Of a DNA stretch of 64,000 nucleotides, positions 50,616-58,718 are shown one piece after another; position 1 is the stretch's first letter; each line of letters opens with the position of its first letter. Where the stretch lies: NCBI GenBank assembly GCA_958437935.1, contig CAUBPS010000003.1, forward strand, positions 62,001 to 126,000, written 5' to 3'. Source of the stretch: an uncultured Collinsella sp. Lineage in GTDB: Bacteria > Actinomycetota > Coriobacteriia > Coriobacteriales > Coriobacteriaceae. A program made the position numbers and the translations under genes. The notes below the pieces were generated by a model, which worked only from the letters and a program-made list of their open reading frames with translations, made no database searches and was not told the DNA's origin.

Positions 50616-53092
50616 GCGAACCCCCTTGCGGCGAGCGTGTGCCTGCCGCGCATCGCGATGGCGGAGGAGACGCGCTCCGAGTCGATGTACAGGTTTCCGT
50701 CCTTGTCCCGGATCTGCTCGAGGACGGCCTTGATGCCGGCGAGGGCGTCGTCGGCATCCTCCTCGGGACGCGCCGGAGTGTAGACAGCGGACGGCGCGAC
50801 GGTCAGGCCCGTCGAGAGCATCCCCTGCGCGGTGTCCATGGCGCCGCTGATTGCGGAGACCACGGCGCCGGTGCCGGAGCCGATGCCCTGCGCCCAGCCC
50901 TGCATGAGGGCCTTGCCCGAGAAGGTCGTGTAGCCGTGCCCGGAGAAGGGGCCGACCTTTGCCGGCGAGAACGGGAAGAAGGAGCGGATACTGGAGACTG
51001 CGCCGGAGACCGCCGAGGTCACCGAGCCGATAGCGGACATGATGCCGTCCTTCAGGCCGTTGAGTATCGACCTGCCGGAGTTGAAGAGCCAGTTGCGCGC
51101 ACCCGAGAAGAACCCGGTGATCTTGCCCTTGATGCTCGTGACGGTCCTGTAGACGGAGTTGATTCCGTTGGACGCCGCGCTCTTGATGCCCTCCCAGATG
51201 GACGAGCAGGCGCTCTTGATGCTCCACCACATGCTCGACCACGTGGAACTGATGCTGTTGAGCACGGAGCCGATGACGCCGCTGACCTGATTTATCGCAG
51301 AGTTGACGGCGAACTCGATACGTCCCCAGACCACCTCGGCGAAATCGCGGACGGTGTCCCAAACGCTCGACCAAATCGAGCTGATTCCATCGAGCGTGGA
51401 CGTTATCACGGACTCGACGACCCCGATGGCCGCTCGCACGGCGAACTCAATCTGAGACCAGACGAGCTCGGCTACCGACTTGATGGTGTTCCAGACCGTG
51501 TCCCAGTCGCCGCTTATCGCGGCGGTGACCGTGGAGATGACTGTCTGCACCACGGCCATCGCGACCTGGACGGCAGTGGAGATTGCATCCATCACGCCGG
51601 TCAGGACAGCGGAGATCGCGGGCCAGACGGCGTTCCAGACGGCGGAGATGATGCCCATCGCCACCTGGATGGCACTTTGGATGAGCGGCATCGCAACCAG
51701 CACCGCCGACAGCACGGACTGCACGGCGGGCATGGCGATGGCGACGAGCTGCGAGACGGTCGTCATCACGTCCGCGATGACACCGACCAGGAAGCCGATG
51801 ACCGGCGACAGCGCCTGCACGATGCCGAGCACCACCTGTATGCCGGTGGAGAGCACCGGCAGCACGGCCTGCGCGATGTTGAGCAGCGCCGTGCCGATTG
51901 GCGCGATGAGCGGCGCGATGAACCCGATTGCCGCCTTGATGCCGTTACCGACGGACGTGGCCACGCCCAGGATGGCCTGAAGCGCCGAGCAGATCTGCGA
52001 GGAGTCCACCTTCGGCAGCTTGACACCGATGCCGGCGAGCGCACCGACGGCGATGTTCCACGCCGTGGCGAGCGCCTCGGACACGATGGGCGTGAGCACC
52101 GACGCGATGCCGGAGAGCGCCGCGGGGAGCGCCTTGATGATGCCCTGCCCGATCTGCGCGACGCGCGGCGCGATGTTCTTGGCGACCGCGCCGACGGACG
52201 TGAGCAGCTGCTCGGTGAGCTGCGAGAAGTCCACGTCGTCTCGCCCGAGGCCGGTGAGGAAGTTCTCCCACGAGGCCTTCGCCATGCCGACGGAGCCGGA
52301 GATGGTGGTGGCTGCCTCCTTGGAGGTCGTGCCGGTGATACCCATCTCGGACTGCACCGTGTGGATGGCCTCGACCACGTCGGCGTAGCTGTCGATGGTG
52401 AGGTCGGCGGTCTTGCCCTGGGCAGCGCGCAGCTTGTTGGCGTCCGCGATGAGTCGCTCCATCTCGGACTTCGTGCCGCCGTATCCCAGCTTCAGGTTGT
52501 CGAGCATCGTGTAGTTCTGCTTCGCGAAGCCCTGGTAGGCGTTCTGCACGTCCGACATGTTGGAGCCCATCTTGTTGACGTTGTCCGCCATGTCGCCCAT
52601 AGCCGTGTTGGCGGACTCCGCCGCCTTCGCCACGTCGCCGCCGCACGAGCTCACGAGCGAGGCGGCGAAGCTCGTCGCCTGCTCCATGTACTGGTTGGCG
52701 CTCATGCCGCACGTCCTGTAGGCGTCCGCCGCGTAGCCCTGCAGCGTGCCCGATGCCGACCCGAAGAGCGTGTCCACGCCTCCGACCAGTTGTTCGTAGT
52801 CGGCATATGCGGAGACCGCCGCGCCGCCTATTGCGGTCACGGCGGTCGTGAGCGCGCCCATGCCAGCCGCGGCGACGGTGCCCACGCCCCTGGCGACGGT
52901 GCCGAGCCCGCTCAGCAGCCCGCCCGAGCGCTTGACCCCGCCGTCCACGCCGGAGGTCATCGAGTCGCCGAATGACTTTCCGGCCTTGGAGCCCGTGTCG
53001 CCGAACTCCGAGCAGATCTTGCCCGCGAAGCCGTCCATGGACGGCATGAGCGTGATGCATGCCGAGCCTACGCTGGTAGCGCCCTTAGCCAT
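50612..53092 (-). CDS. Phage tail tape measure protein
   Basis: Sets tail length and is threaded through the tail tube. The 826-aa protein has an N-terminal TP901-type core (ASWENFLTGLGRDDVDFSQLT, GMSANQYMEQATSFAASLVS), several hydrophobic helices and many Trp-containing ~35-aa repeats (WNAVWPAISAVLTG, WDTVWNTIKSVAELV, IWSSVWDTVRDFAEV…). By the usual 0.15 nm per residue the tail would be near 120 nm, an estimate only. AGGAGG precedes the ATG, which lies within the end of the chaperone frame. Confidence 0.93.
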   Translation of the reverse strand: MAKGATSVGSACITLMPSMDGFAGKICSEFGDTGSKAGKSFGDSMTSGVDGGVKRSGGLLSGLGTVARGVGTVAAAGMGALTTAVTAIGGAAVSAYADYEQLVGGVDTLFGSASGTLQGYAADAYRTCGMSANQYMEQATSFAASLVSSCGGDVAKAAESANTAMGDMADNVNKMGSNMSDVQNAYQGFAKQNYTMLDNLKLGYGGTKSEMERLIADANKLRAAQGKTADLTIDSYADVVEAIHTVQSEMGITGTTSKEAATTISGSVGMAKASWENFLTGLGRDDVDFSQLTEQLLTSVGAVAKNIAPRVAQIGQGIIKALPAALSGIASVLTPIVSEALATAWNIAVGALAGIGVKLPKVDSSQICSALQAILGVATSVGNGIKAAIGFIAPLIAPIGTALLNIAQAVLPVLSTGIQVVLGIVQALSPVIGFLVGVIADVMTTVSQLVAIAMPAVQSVLSAVLVAMPLIQSAIQVAMGIISAVWNAVWPAISAVLTGVMDAISTAVQVAMAVVQTVISTVTAAISGDWDTVWNTIKSVAELVWSQIEFAVRAAIGVVESVITSTLDGISSIWSSVWDTVRDFAEVVWGRIEFAVNSAINQVSGVIGSVLNSISSTWSSMWWSIKSACSSIWEGIKSAASNGINSVYRTVTSIKGKITGFFSGARNWLFNSGRSILNGLKDGIMSAIGSVTSAVSGAVSSIRSFFPFSPAKVGPFSGHGYTTFSGKALMQGWAQGIGSGTGAVVSAISGAMDTAQGMLSTGLTVAPSAVYTPARPEEDADDALAGIKAVLEQIRDKDGNLYIDSERVSSAIAMRGRHTLAARGFA

Positions 53093-53725
53093 CCCGTCCT
53101 CCTAATCCTAGAATCTCGTCGATTTCCGCCCTGTTCTCGAGGGCGTTGCGCTGGTGCCTCTTGAGCTCCGCGAGCTGCCCGGGCGTCTTGAGCGGCTGCG
53201 GCTCCTGCGGCGGCCGGTGCTTCTTGTCGCTCAGCCCCCAAGCGAGGCCCCTGAGCTGGTGCTCGATGCGCCAGAGCATGTACGTCTCCTCGCTCCACTT
53301 GAGCTCCGGGTACATGCGGCGCGCGCACCTCGACCCCTCGGGAAGCTGCTCCCACAGGAGGGCGGCGCGCCTAAGGTCGTCCGGTCCGCCCTCGAGCGGG
53401 AGGTCGATGCCGTAGTACTGGCGGAAGTCCGCTACGACTTCTGCGCGGTGCCCTTCGAGCTCGAGGACGAATCCTGGGAGTTTTTTGCCTTCGCCGCCTC
53501 GAATGCGGCCTGCATGAGCACGCCCGTGGACTCGACGGAGCCGCCGAGGCGCTCCATGTACTCCTCGTCACGGCCCGCGAAGACGCGCTCGAAGGCCTCG
53601 AACATCCCGCCCGGCTCGGTCTCGCTCTTGGCGAACTGCTTGTTCGTCTTGTAGCTGAGCAGCTCGTCGAGGTCGGCGGTGAACTCGCCGTCGATACCGG
53701 GGATGGTGAACGTGAGCTCGGTCAT
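53085..53725 (-). CDS. Tail assembly chaperone, -1 frameshift fusion product
   Basis: The analogue of lambda gpGT. Translation starts at 53725, slips back one base at A_AAA_AAC (53480-53486) and continues in an open frame to the stop at 53085, giving about 213 aa. The second frame has no stop from the slip site on and reads KKLPGFVLELEGHRAEVVADF, then RQYYGIDLPLEGGPDDLRRA and WEQLPEGSR. This matches tail chaperone C-terminal parts. The fusion binds the tape measure during tail assembly. The frame ends eight bases inside the tape measure gene. Confidence 0.85.
53432..53725 (-). CDS. Tail assembly chaperone, short form
   Basis: The lambda gpG analogue: 97 aa made without frameshift, from MTELTFTIPGIDGEFTADLD to SSSSSKGTAQKS. 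Positioned between the tail tube and tape measure genes, the universal site of these chaperones in siphoviruses. ATG at 53725 overlaps the tail tube stop (TAATG). Confidence 0.85.
   Translation of the reverse strand: MTELTFTIPGIDGEFTADLDELLSYKTNKQFAKSETEPGGMFEAFERVFAGRDEEYMERLGGSVESTGVLMQAAFEAAKAKNSQDSSSSSKGTAQKS
53480..53486 (-). other. Programmed -1 frameshift slippery site
   Basis: The minus strand reads GCA-AAA-AAC in the zero frame, i.e. the heptamer A AAA AAC of the X XXY YYZ class. Slipping by -1 moves ribosomes into the open frame of the chaperone C-terminal part. This is the tail-chaperone frameshift known from lambda G/GT and conserved among long-tailed phages. Confidence 0.85.
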
Positions 53726-54327
53726 TACTTGCCCTCCGCGGTCTCGGCGGCCCTGGCGGCAGCGGTCTCGGTGGACTGGATGTAGTCGTAGCAGGTGTTG
53801 CCGTCCTCGTCGGTGAGGTACTTGACCGTGAGGGCGCGCGCGGCGAGCTCGCCCACGGCGAGGGTGAGGTCGTCAAGTTCGGAGGACTGGGCGAGCGGCA
53901 CCACCTTGCGCCAGCGGCGGCCGTTCTTGAGCACGAGATCGAGCACGGCGGACCACGTCTCAGTGGAGTCGCCGTTGTGCTTGACCGTGATCATGCCGCC
54001 CTCGTCCTTGACGTTGCCGGAGCCGTACATGACCTTGAGGGTGGCGGCCTTGATCTCGGCGAGAGTGAGCTGTGCGCTCTCGACGCGGGAGGTCTGCGGC
54101 GAGGCCATGAGGTCGCCGTTCATGTCCTTGATGTCCTCGGAGTCGGTGTCGAGCGTCTCGATGTAGCCGTCCTCGCTGATGTAGCCGAGGCACTTCCACG
54201 CAGCGGGGAGCGCCGTCTTGAAGTCCGTCGGCAGCGTGGTGCCGACTGGCGCGGTGAAGATGTAGCCGCCCTTTACTCCCTTGGCGCTGGAGACGTTGGC
54301 GACGTTGTTCTTGTTGCTTTCTGCCAT
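53725..54327 (-). CDS. Phage major tail (tube) protein
   Basis: Forms the tail tube. The 200-aa protein starts MAESNKNNVANVSSAKGVKG and has YIFTAPVGTTLPTDFKTALP and WKCLGYISEDGYIETLDTDSE, typical of siphovirus phi13/HK97-like tube proteins. It is next to the chaperones as expected. A Glu/Ala-rich C-terminal tail follows the core. Confidence 0.88.
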   Translation of the reverse strand: MAESNKNNVANVSSAKGVKGGYIFTAPVGTTLPTDFKTALPAAWKCLGYISEDGYIETLDTDSEDIKDMNGDLMASPQTSRVESAQLTLAEIKAATLKVMYGSGNVKDEGGMITVKHNGDSTETWSAVLDLVLKNGRRWRKVVPLAQSSELDDLTLAVGELAARALTVKYLTDEDGNTCYDYIQSTETAAARAAETAEGK

Positions 54328-54336
54328 GATTGCTCC

Positions 54337-54678
54337 TTATTCGCAGATGGTCAGGTTGATGTTCGTCTGGTATCTGGGAGTCCCCGTGTCGGGGTCGTCC
54401 CATCGGTACGTGCCGTCGGGCACGGCCGAGAACACGTTCGGCTCGTCCTCGATGGCGGTGCACGCCCGCTCGACGGCCTCGGCGATCTCGCGTGCGCGCC
54501 TGCGGGTCTTCGCCCACGACGTGGCGAGCACGCGCGGGGACTGGATGAACCGCGTCGCGCTCGTGGCGGCGAGGGTGACCTGGACGAACTCATCGGGTCT
54601 CTCGCTCGGAACGTCCGGCACGCACCTGATGCCGGTCGCGTGCATGAGGCTCTCGGCTACTACTCTCTCGATGTCCAT
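54337..54678 (-). CDS. Phage tail terminator/completion-like protein
   Basis: The 113-aa protein (MDIERVVAESLMHATGIRCV…VPDGTYRWDDPDTGTPRYQT…) has the size, N-terminal helix and beta pattern of HK97 gp11-like tail completion proteins, and it directly precedes the tail tube gene. Assigned by position and general pattern. Confidence 0.65.
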   Translation of the reverse strand: MDIERVVAESLMHATGIRCVPDVPSERPDEFVQVTLAATSATRFIQSPRVLATSWAKTRRRAREIAEAVERACTAIEDEPNVFSAVPDGTYRWDDPDTGTPRYQTNINLTICE

Positions 54679-54968
54679 CAGTCACCCCCGAAGATGGATT
54701 GCAGGCGGTTGTGCCTGCGCTCGCTTGCACGCGCGTGCTTGCTCGCCGCGAATATGAGTCGGCCCTTCGTGAGCTTTCCGCCGATGGTCTTGGCCCCGTA
54801 GCCGTCCTCGCTGTACTTCTGCGGCAGCGATGCGTTTGCGGAAGCGACCGCGGCGTCGGCCTTCTGGTCGAGGACGCCCTGCACTCCACCGCCGTTCATG
54901 ACCTCGGCGTATCCGCCGCGGTTCCACTTGAAGCCCTTGAACTTGACCTCGCACTTCGCCTTAGCCAT
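54678..54968 (-). CDS. HK97 gp10-like phage protein
   Basis: The 96-aa basic protein contains VKFKGFKWNRGGYAEVMNG, then KADAAVASANASLPQKY and SKHARASERRHNRLQSIFG. This resembles the neck protein class of HK97 gp10, coded between the head-tail joining gene and the tail terminator. Its ATG overlaps the stop region of the upstream gene. Confidence 0.7.
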   Translation of the reverse strand: MAKAKCEVKFKGFKWNRGGYAEVMNGGGVQGVLDQKADAAVASANASLPQKYSEDGYGAKTIGGKLTKGRLIFAASKHARASERRHNRLQSIFGGD

Positions 54969-55302
54969 CGGTTCGGGTCACCTCGCAGGTGAGGTCCCAG
55001 GAGCCGGGCGTGTTGGCCGCGGTGTATCGCTTGGGGTCGCCGACCACCTTGCAGTCGGTGCCGCGCACCGTGACCGTCGCGTCCTTGAGGTCAACGTCCG
55101 CGTCCTTCGGGAAGCAGAGCGTGTAGGCGACCGTCACGCCGTTCGGGCGCTTCGAGTCGAGGTCAGCGGTCGCGCCGGGGCAGACCACGACGTTGTCGAC
55201 CGTCGTCTCGGTCACCGTCTCGCCGGTAGGCTCGCCCAACTCGTCGAATGACTGGGCCGCATTGCGCACGGTCACGGTCTCGCCGGAGATGAGGCACATC
55301 AT
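54961..55302 (-). CDS. Phage head-tail joining (stopper-like) protein
   Basis: The 113-aa mostly beta protein (MMCLISGETVTVRNAAQSFD…VTVAYTLCFPKDADVDLKDA…GSWDLTCEVTRTDG) is in the place of the head completion/stopper protein. Start ATG 55302 overlaps the preceding stop (ATGA). Family assigned by position and fold pattern. Confidence 0.65.
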   Translation of the reverse strand: MMCLISGETVTVRNAAQSFDELGEPTGETVTETTVDNVVVCPGATADLDSKRPNGVTVAYTLCFPKDADVDLKDATVTVRGTDCKVVGDPKRYTAANTPGSWDLTCEVTRTDG

Positions 55303-55694
55303 TCGGTCACCCCTCCCCTCTCCAGCGGCGTGAGCGACCCGAGCGCCTGACCGGTGAGGCCGAGGCGCCTGAGGTCGCTCTTGCCTAGGTACATCTCGCC
55401 GAGCGCCGAGCCGTAGCTCACCGACGCGGTGTAGATTCCGGCCCCCTGGCTGTACTGCGTGGCGCCGGCCATCGCGGACGGTGCCGAGAGCACGCGGTTG
55501 ACGAGCAGGCAGCAGACGGCGGGGGCGGCGCGGTCGAACGCCGGGCACGCCCCCTCGGCGTACTTGCCGATCCGGTCCTCGAATGCCGCGAGCAACAGGC
55601 CGGATGCGTCCTGCAGCAGCACCTCGGTGCGTGCCGAGTCCGCGGGCTCGCCGTAGCGGGCCTTGTAGTCGTCGACGCTGGCGAGCGCGGCCAT
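55299..55694 (-). CDS. Phage head-tail connector (adaptor) protein
   Basis: The 131-aa helical protein MAALASVDDYKARYGEPADS…LLLAAFEDRIGKYAEG…PAVCCLLVNRVLSAPSAMAG fits the gp19/gp15-type head-tail connector family, first of the neck genes after the capsid. Starts two bases after the small preceding gene. Confidence 0.78.
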   Translation of the reverse strand: MAALASVDDYKARYGEPADSARTEVLLQDASGLLLAAFEDRIGKYAEGACPAFDRAAPAVCCLLVNRVLSAPSAMAGATQYSQGAGIYTASVSYGSALGEMYLGKSDLRRLGLTGQALGSLTPLERGGVTE

Positions 55695-55696
55695 CG

Positions 55697-55894
55697 CTAC
55701 TCGGCCTCCATGATCCCGGCGTCGACGAGGGCCTGCACGACCTTCGCGACGGTCGGGCTGGCGCCGGGGTTGGCGACCTTCTTGGGCACGATGAGCGGCT
55801 TGCCGTCGGGCGAGACGAGCGCCACGTGCTGCGGGAGGATGCTGGACGCCTTGCCCGCGTCCTCCACGATGAATTTCTGGACTAGCTGAGCCAT
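55697..55894 (-). CDS. Small phage head protein (head-fibre-like)
   Basis: A 65-aa protein: MAQLVQKFIVEDAGKASSIL…, then SPTVAKVVQALVDAGIMEAE. The C-terminal ‘…VAKVVQALVDAGIM’ helix resembles the end of phage head fibre proteins. It lies directly after the major capsid gene, where decoration proteins are common. Tentative. Confidence 0.6.
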   Translation of the reverse strand: MAQLVQKFIVEDAGKASSILPQHVALVSPDGKPLIVPKKVANPGASPTVAKVVQALVDAGIMEAE

Positions 55895-55905
55895 CTCGGT
55901 ACCCC

Positions 55906-56793
55906 CTAGGCGCTCTTGAGGACGGCGAAGGCCTTCGGGTCGAGTACCGCGTAGGCCAGGACGGCCTCGGTGCGGTAGGCGATCTGGTTGTAGCCCTTCA
56001 GGTCCTGGCCGGTGTTGTCGGGGTCGCCGTACTCGATGACCTCGGCGGTTATGTCGCGGACCATGCCCCACTTGATGGCGGAGAAGTCGCCCATGATCGC
56101 GGAGACCTTGGTCGGGGTCTTGGCGAGACGGCCGTTCACGGTGCCGGACACGGAGGCGGGGATGCCGTCGAGGTTGCCCACGTTGAGGGACAGCGGCACC
56201 TCGGGGTACAGGCGCTGCCCGGTGGCGGGCACGCGCAGCTTGCGCAGCTCGGAGGCGAACTGGCGGCTCATGGCGATGCCGTTGATGCCGTAGTCGAGAA
56301 GCGCGTCGGAGAGGGAGTCGATGTCGTCGACCGGGGAGGCGGTCTTGGTGACGGTGTTGACGTGCTCCTCTGCGGTCAGGGCGGTGTAGCCCGTGAGGCC
56401 GAGGCCGGTCTTGGGGTTGATGGCGTGGTAGATGATGTAGTCGAGCGCGCGGCCCGCGGCGGCGGTCTGGTCGGCGATGATGTTGGAGATGATCTCCAGC
56501 TGGTTGTCCTCGTCGGCCCACTTCAGCTCGTCGGAGACGCGCGTGGTCGTGACGATCTTGGCGCGCTTGGCGACGATGGGCGTAGTGGAGATCTCGGAGC
56601 CGGACTTCCTGCCGCCCTCGGCGACGACCTCGGCCTCTGCGGTCGGGTTGAACACGAGATAGGTCGTGTCGGCGAACTTCTGCGGCGTGCTGGGGCTCAG
56701 CGTGGCGATGGTGGAGGTGTCCTTCACCTTGCCGATGATGGTGGAGACCACGCTGGACGGCAGCTCGATTTTCTGGGTGTCGTTTGCAGCCAT
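55906..56793 (-). CDS. Phage major capsid protein (HK97 fold)
   Basis: Forms the icosahedral shell. The 295-aa protein shows the HK97-fold pattern: N-arm (IELPSSVVSTIIGKVKDTST), VAEGGRKSGSEISTTPIVAKRAKI, RALDYIIYHAINPKTG, then IMGDFSAIKWGMVRDITAEVIE near the end. A separate scaffold gene lies upstream, so no N-terminal delta domain is needed. Preceded by a spacer with a ribosome site. Confidence 0.92.
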   Translation of the reverse strand: MAANDTQKIELPSSVVSTIIGKVKDTSTIATLSPSTPQKFADTTYLVFNPTAEAEVVAEGGRKSGSEISTTPIVAKRAKIVTTTRVSDELKWADEDNQLEIISNIIADQTAAAGRALDYIIYHAINPKTGLGLTGYTALTAEEHVNTVTKTASPVDDIDSLSDALLDYGINGIAMSRQFASELRKLRVPATGQRLYPEVPLSLNVGNLDGIPASVSGTVNGRLAKTPTKVSAIMGDFSAIKWGMVRDITAEVIEYGDPDNTGQDLKGYNQIAYRTEAVLAYAVLDPKAFAVLKSA

Positions 56794-56818
56794 TTCTGTG
56801 CCTTTCTTCGGGTTTGGC

Positions 56819-57277
56819 TTACTTCAGGAGGCGCTTGGCGAAGTCTCGCAGCGCCTCGTCCCCGCCCTTGCCGCCCCTGTCGAAGCTGCCGGGCTTCTCC
56901 ACTCGCGGCGCGGGCTTTGTCTTGAATGCGGCGAGCATCTTGTCGCACCATGCGGCCATGCTCTCCTCGTCCTCGCCGACGATGAGCTCGGCGGGGACTC
57001 CCTTCTCCTGCGCGACCTTGGCGGCGGTCTTGGCTCGCGCCTCGGCCTTCTCCTTGGCGTCGAGTCGCTTCTCGAGCTCCGCGACCTTCTCGTCGGCGGT
57101 CTTCTTCGCCTGGTTGGCCTCGTCGAGTGCGCTTGCCGCGCCCTTGTTGGCCTTGGCCTGCTTCTCCAACTTGCGGGAGTGCGCCTTCTCGGCCTCGTAG
57201 AGCGCCTTGTAGTCGGGCTCATCGCCCCCGGTCGGCTCCGTACCGCCCGTGGGCTCCGTGTTGGTCTCTACTGCCAT
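56819..57277 (-). CDS. Phage capsid scaffolding protein
   Basis: Assists procapsid assembly and is then removed. The 152-aa protein has a disordered start (MAVETNTEPTGGTEPTGG), a long coiled coil (EAEKAHSRKLEKQAKANKGA…AKKTADEKVAELEKRLDAK) and a basic C-terminal end (GGDEALRDFAKRLLK) that would touch the capsid. ATG at 57277 follows GGAAAGGA. Directly before the capsid gene. Confidence 0.88.
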   Translation of the reverse strand: MAVETNTEPTGGTEPTGGDEPDYKALYEAEKAHSRKLEKQAKANKGAASALDEANQAKKTADEKVAELEKRLDAKEKAEARAKTAAKVAQEKGVPAELIVGEDEESMAAWCDKMLAAFKTKPAPRVEKPGSFDRGGKGGDEALRDFAKRLLK

Positions 57278-57422
57278 GTCGCGTCCTTTCCCGGACCGTG
57301 CGGCCCGTTGGGCAGGCCGTGCGGCCAAACCCGGTAGATGTGCGTTTCGGGGCCGTGCGGCCCCTGTCCCGGGAAGTGTCCGACAGGCGTGAGATTTGGC
57401 TTGTTTGGCGTTTTTCGGCATG
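57278..57422 (-). promoter_or_regulatory. Spacer with three near-palindromic repeats before the scaffold-capsid operon
   Basis: The unit GGCCG-TG-CGGCC (first copy with one change) occurs at 57294-57305, 57315-57326 and 57351-57362, between a terminator and the scaffold gene. A promoter for the structural operon should be here, so these may be operator or structural-RNA elements. No matching promoter hexamers are convincing. Confidence 0.45.
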
Positions 57423-57444
57423 AAAAAAGCCGCCCGTGGGCGGC
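57423..57444 (-). terminator. Intrinsic terminator after the MuF-partner gene
   Basis: Perfect 7-bp stem GCCGCCC/GGGCGGC with a 2-base loop, then six T on the minus strand. It divides the packaging/portal block from the scaffold-capsid-tail block. Confidence 0.88.
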
Positions 57445-57457
57445 TTTGCTGCTGTCG

Positions 57458-57619
57458 TCAGTCTGCTGGCGTTATGTCTTCGGCCTCGAAGAACTCGTCG
57501 TCGTATTTATCCGGACCGTCTGGCGTCTCGAACTCGACCAGACAGTCACCGTTCGCGAATATCTCGATGATATGGCCCCTGCGGCCGTCCGGAACGATGA
57601 CCTCGTCGTACTCCCTCAT
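57458..57619 (-). CDS. Small phage protein, DUF4926-like
   Basis: A 53-aa acidic protein: MREYDEVIVPDGRRGHIIEI, FANGDCLVEFETPDG, …DEFFEAEDITPAD. The SH3-like pattern ‘G-x-I-(I/V)-E…V-E-F’ resembles DUF4926. It lies 10 bases after the MuF gene, with GGGAGG before its ATG, and is followed by a terminator. The pairing suggests it serves the preceding protein, perhaps as an immunity or chaperone partner. That role is inferred. Confidence 0.6.
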   Translation of the reverse strand: MREYDEVIVPDGRRGHIIEIFANGDCLVEFETPDGPDKYDDEFFEAEDITPAD

Positions 57620-57629
57620 TACCGCCTCC

Positions 57630-58718
57630 CTATTCATCGACAAATATCGTCGTCAGTCTCATCTTAACCGCTCCGTCTTCCTTTATCCAGCCGACCTTCA
57701 CGTCGGCGCTCTTCCCGTCCTTGCCCGCCATCCTCATCCTCGTGGTGTACCTGTCCCCGTGAGGGGTCGTGTCCCTGTACTCGGGAGGGTTCGATGCGAC
57801 GTGCTCATACACCATCGCCCCGACGACCGCGGCGTCCCTGTCGGTGTATCCGAGATAGCCCTCGAAGGCCCTCGCCTTGTTCGCGTCGCCGTTCTGCGAT
57901 AGCGCATATCTCTCGAGTTTGGGCGCGGCTATGCTGTGCGCCTGAACGGAGCGCAGGACCTTCTCATAGTCGATGCGCTTGTCCGCGTACGCTGTTTTCA
58001 GCACCCTTCTGTCGAACTCCGAGACCGGCTTCCCGTCCGCCCCCTTCATCCCGTCGATCTCCTCGAACTTATTCCACCTGTCGAGCAGCTCGTCGGGGTC
58101 GTAGCCCTCGACCTTCGTCTCGCGGCCCCTCTTGTCGAACTGCGGGACGACCTTGCAGCGGCAGTGCGCGTGGAAGTGGTTTCCCTCGCCGGCCGTCTTC
58201 GCGCTCTTGTAGACGAAGCCTCGGGAGGCGAGCATGATGCAGAAGGTGCACGTCTCGCCGCCCATCGGCACGCGCGCGTAGCGCAGGCCGTCACGCTTGG
58301 CGTTGCGGCGCATTGTCTCGTTGGCGCGGCGTGATACCTGGTCGGTCGCCTTTGCGGCGGCGGCGTTGGCGAACTCCTCGCCCTTGCCCGCAATGTACTT
58401 GCCCGCCTGGTAGCGCACCTCGTTCTCGATGAACTTGGAAACGTCCGAGGTGTCGAGGATGGCGGGCGGCAGCTTCGCCCCCGATGCCTCCGCCATCTCG
58501 TCGAAGAGGTCGGCGGCGCATGTGGCCGCCGCGTCACCGTAGACCGAGACGGCGTATGAGACGGACTCGATGGTGAAGTCGCGCACCCTCTCGACGGGTG
58601 CGCCGGGGAACCTCTTCATGAATTGGGTCACGCGCCTGTAAACCGTATCGTACGCTGCGTCACCGAGTTTCTGGATGCGCGCGTCGTACTCACTGAGCGC
58701 CTGCCTGGTCAGTACCAT
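57630..58718 (-). CDS. MuF-type minor head protein with C-terminal extra domain
   Basis: Minor capsid protein of the SPP1 gp7/Mu gpF class, packaged at the portal. The 362-aa protein has an N-terminal helical part, the MuF signature with CTFC…GNHFHAHCRCKVVP (about residues 165-205), and an additional ~100-aa C-terminal domain (LERYALSQNGDANKARAFEG … RYTTRMRMAGKDGKSADVKV … LTTIFVDE) that resembles DUF6883, a domain reported in toxin-like contexts. ATG at 58718 follows GGCGGAGG and overlaps the portal gene by 29 bases. Confidence 0.83.
   Translation of the reverse strand: MVLTRQALSEYDARIQKLGDAAYDTVYRRVTQFMKRFPGAPVERVRDFTIESVSYAVSVYGDAAATCAADLFDEMAEASGAKLPPAILDTSDVSKFIENEVRYQAGKYIAGKGEEFANAAAAKATDQVSRRANETMRRNAKRDGLRYARVPMGGETCTFCIMLASRGFVYKSAKTAGEGNHFHAHCRCKVVPQFDKRGRETKVEGYDPDELLDRWNKFEEIDGMKGADGKPVSEFDRRVLKTAYADKRIDYEKVLRSVQAHSIAAPKLERYALSQNGDANKARAFEGYLGYTDRDAAVVGAMVYEHVASNPPEYRDTTPHGDRYTTRMRMAGKDGKSADVKVGWIKEDGAVKMRLTTIFVDE

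Noticed and set aside
50639..52975. 778-codon plus-strand open frame opposite the tape measure gene
   Set aside because: Asp/Arg/His-rich reverse shadow of a clearly recognisable tape measure protein.
57294..57362. CRISPR-like array
   Set aside because: Only three 12-bp palindromes with unequal short spacing; no repeats of 24-40 bp and no cas genes anywhere in the window.
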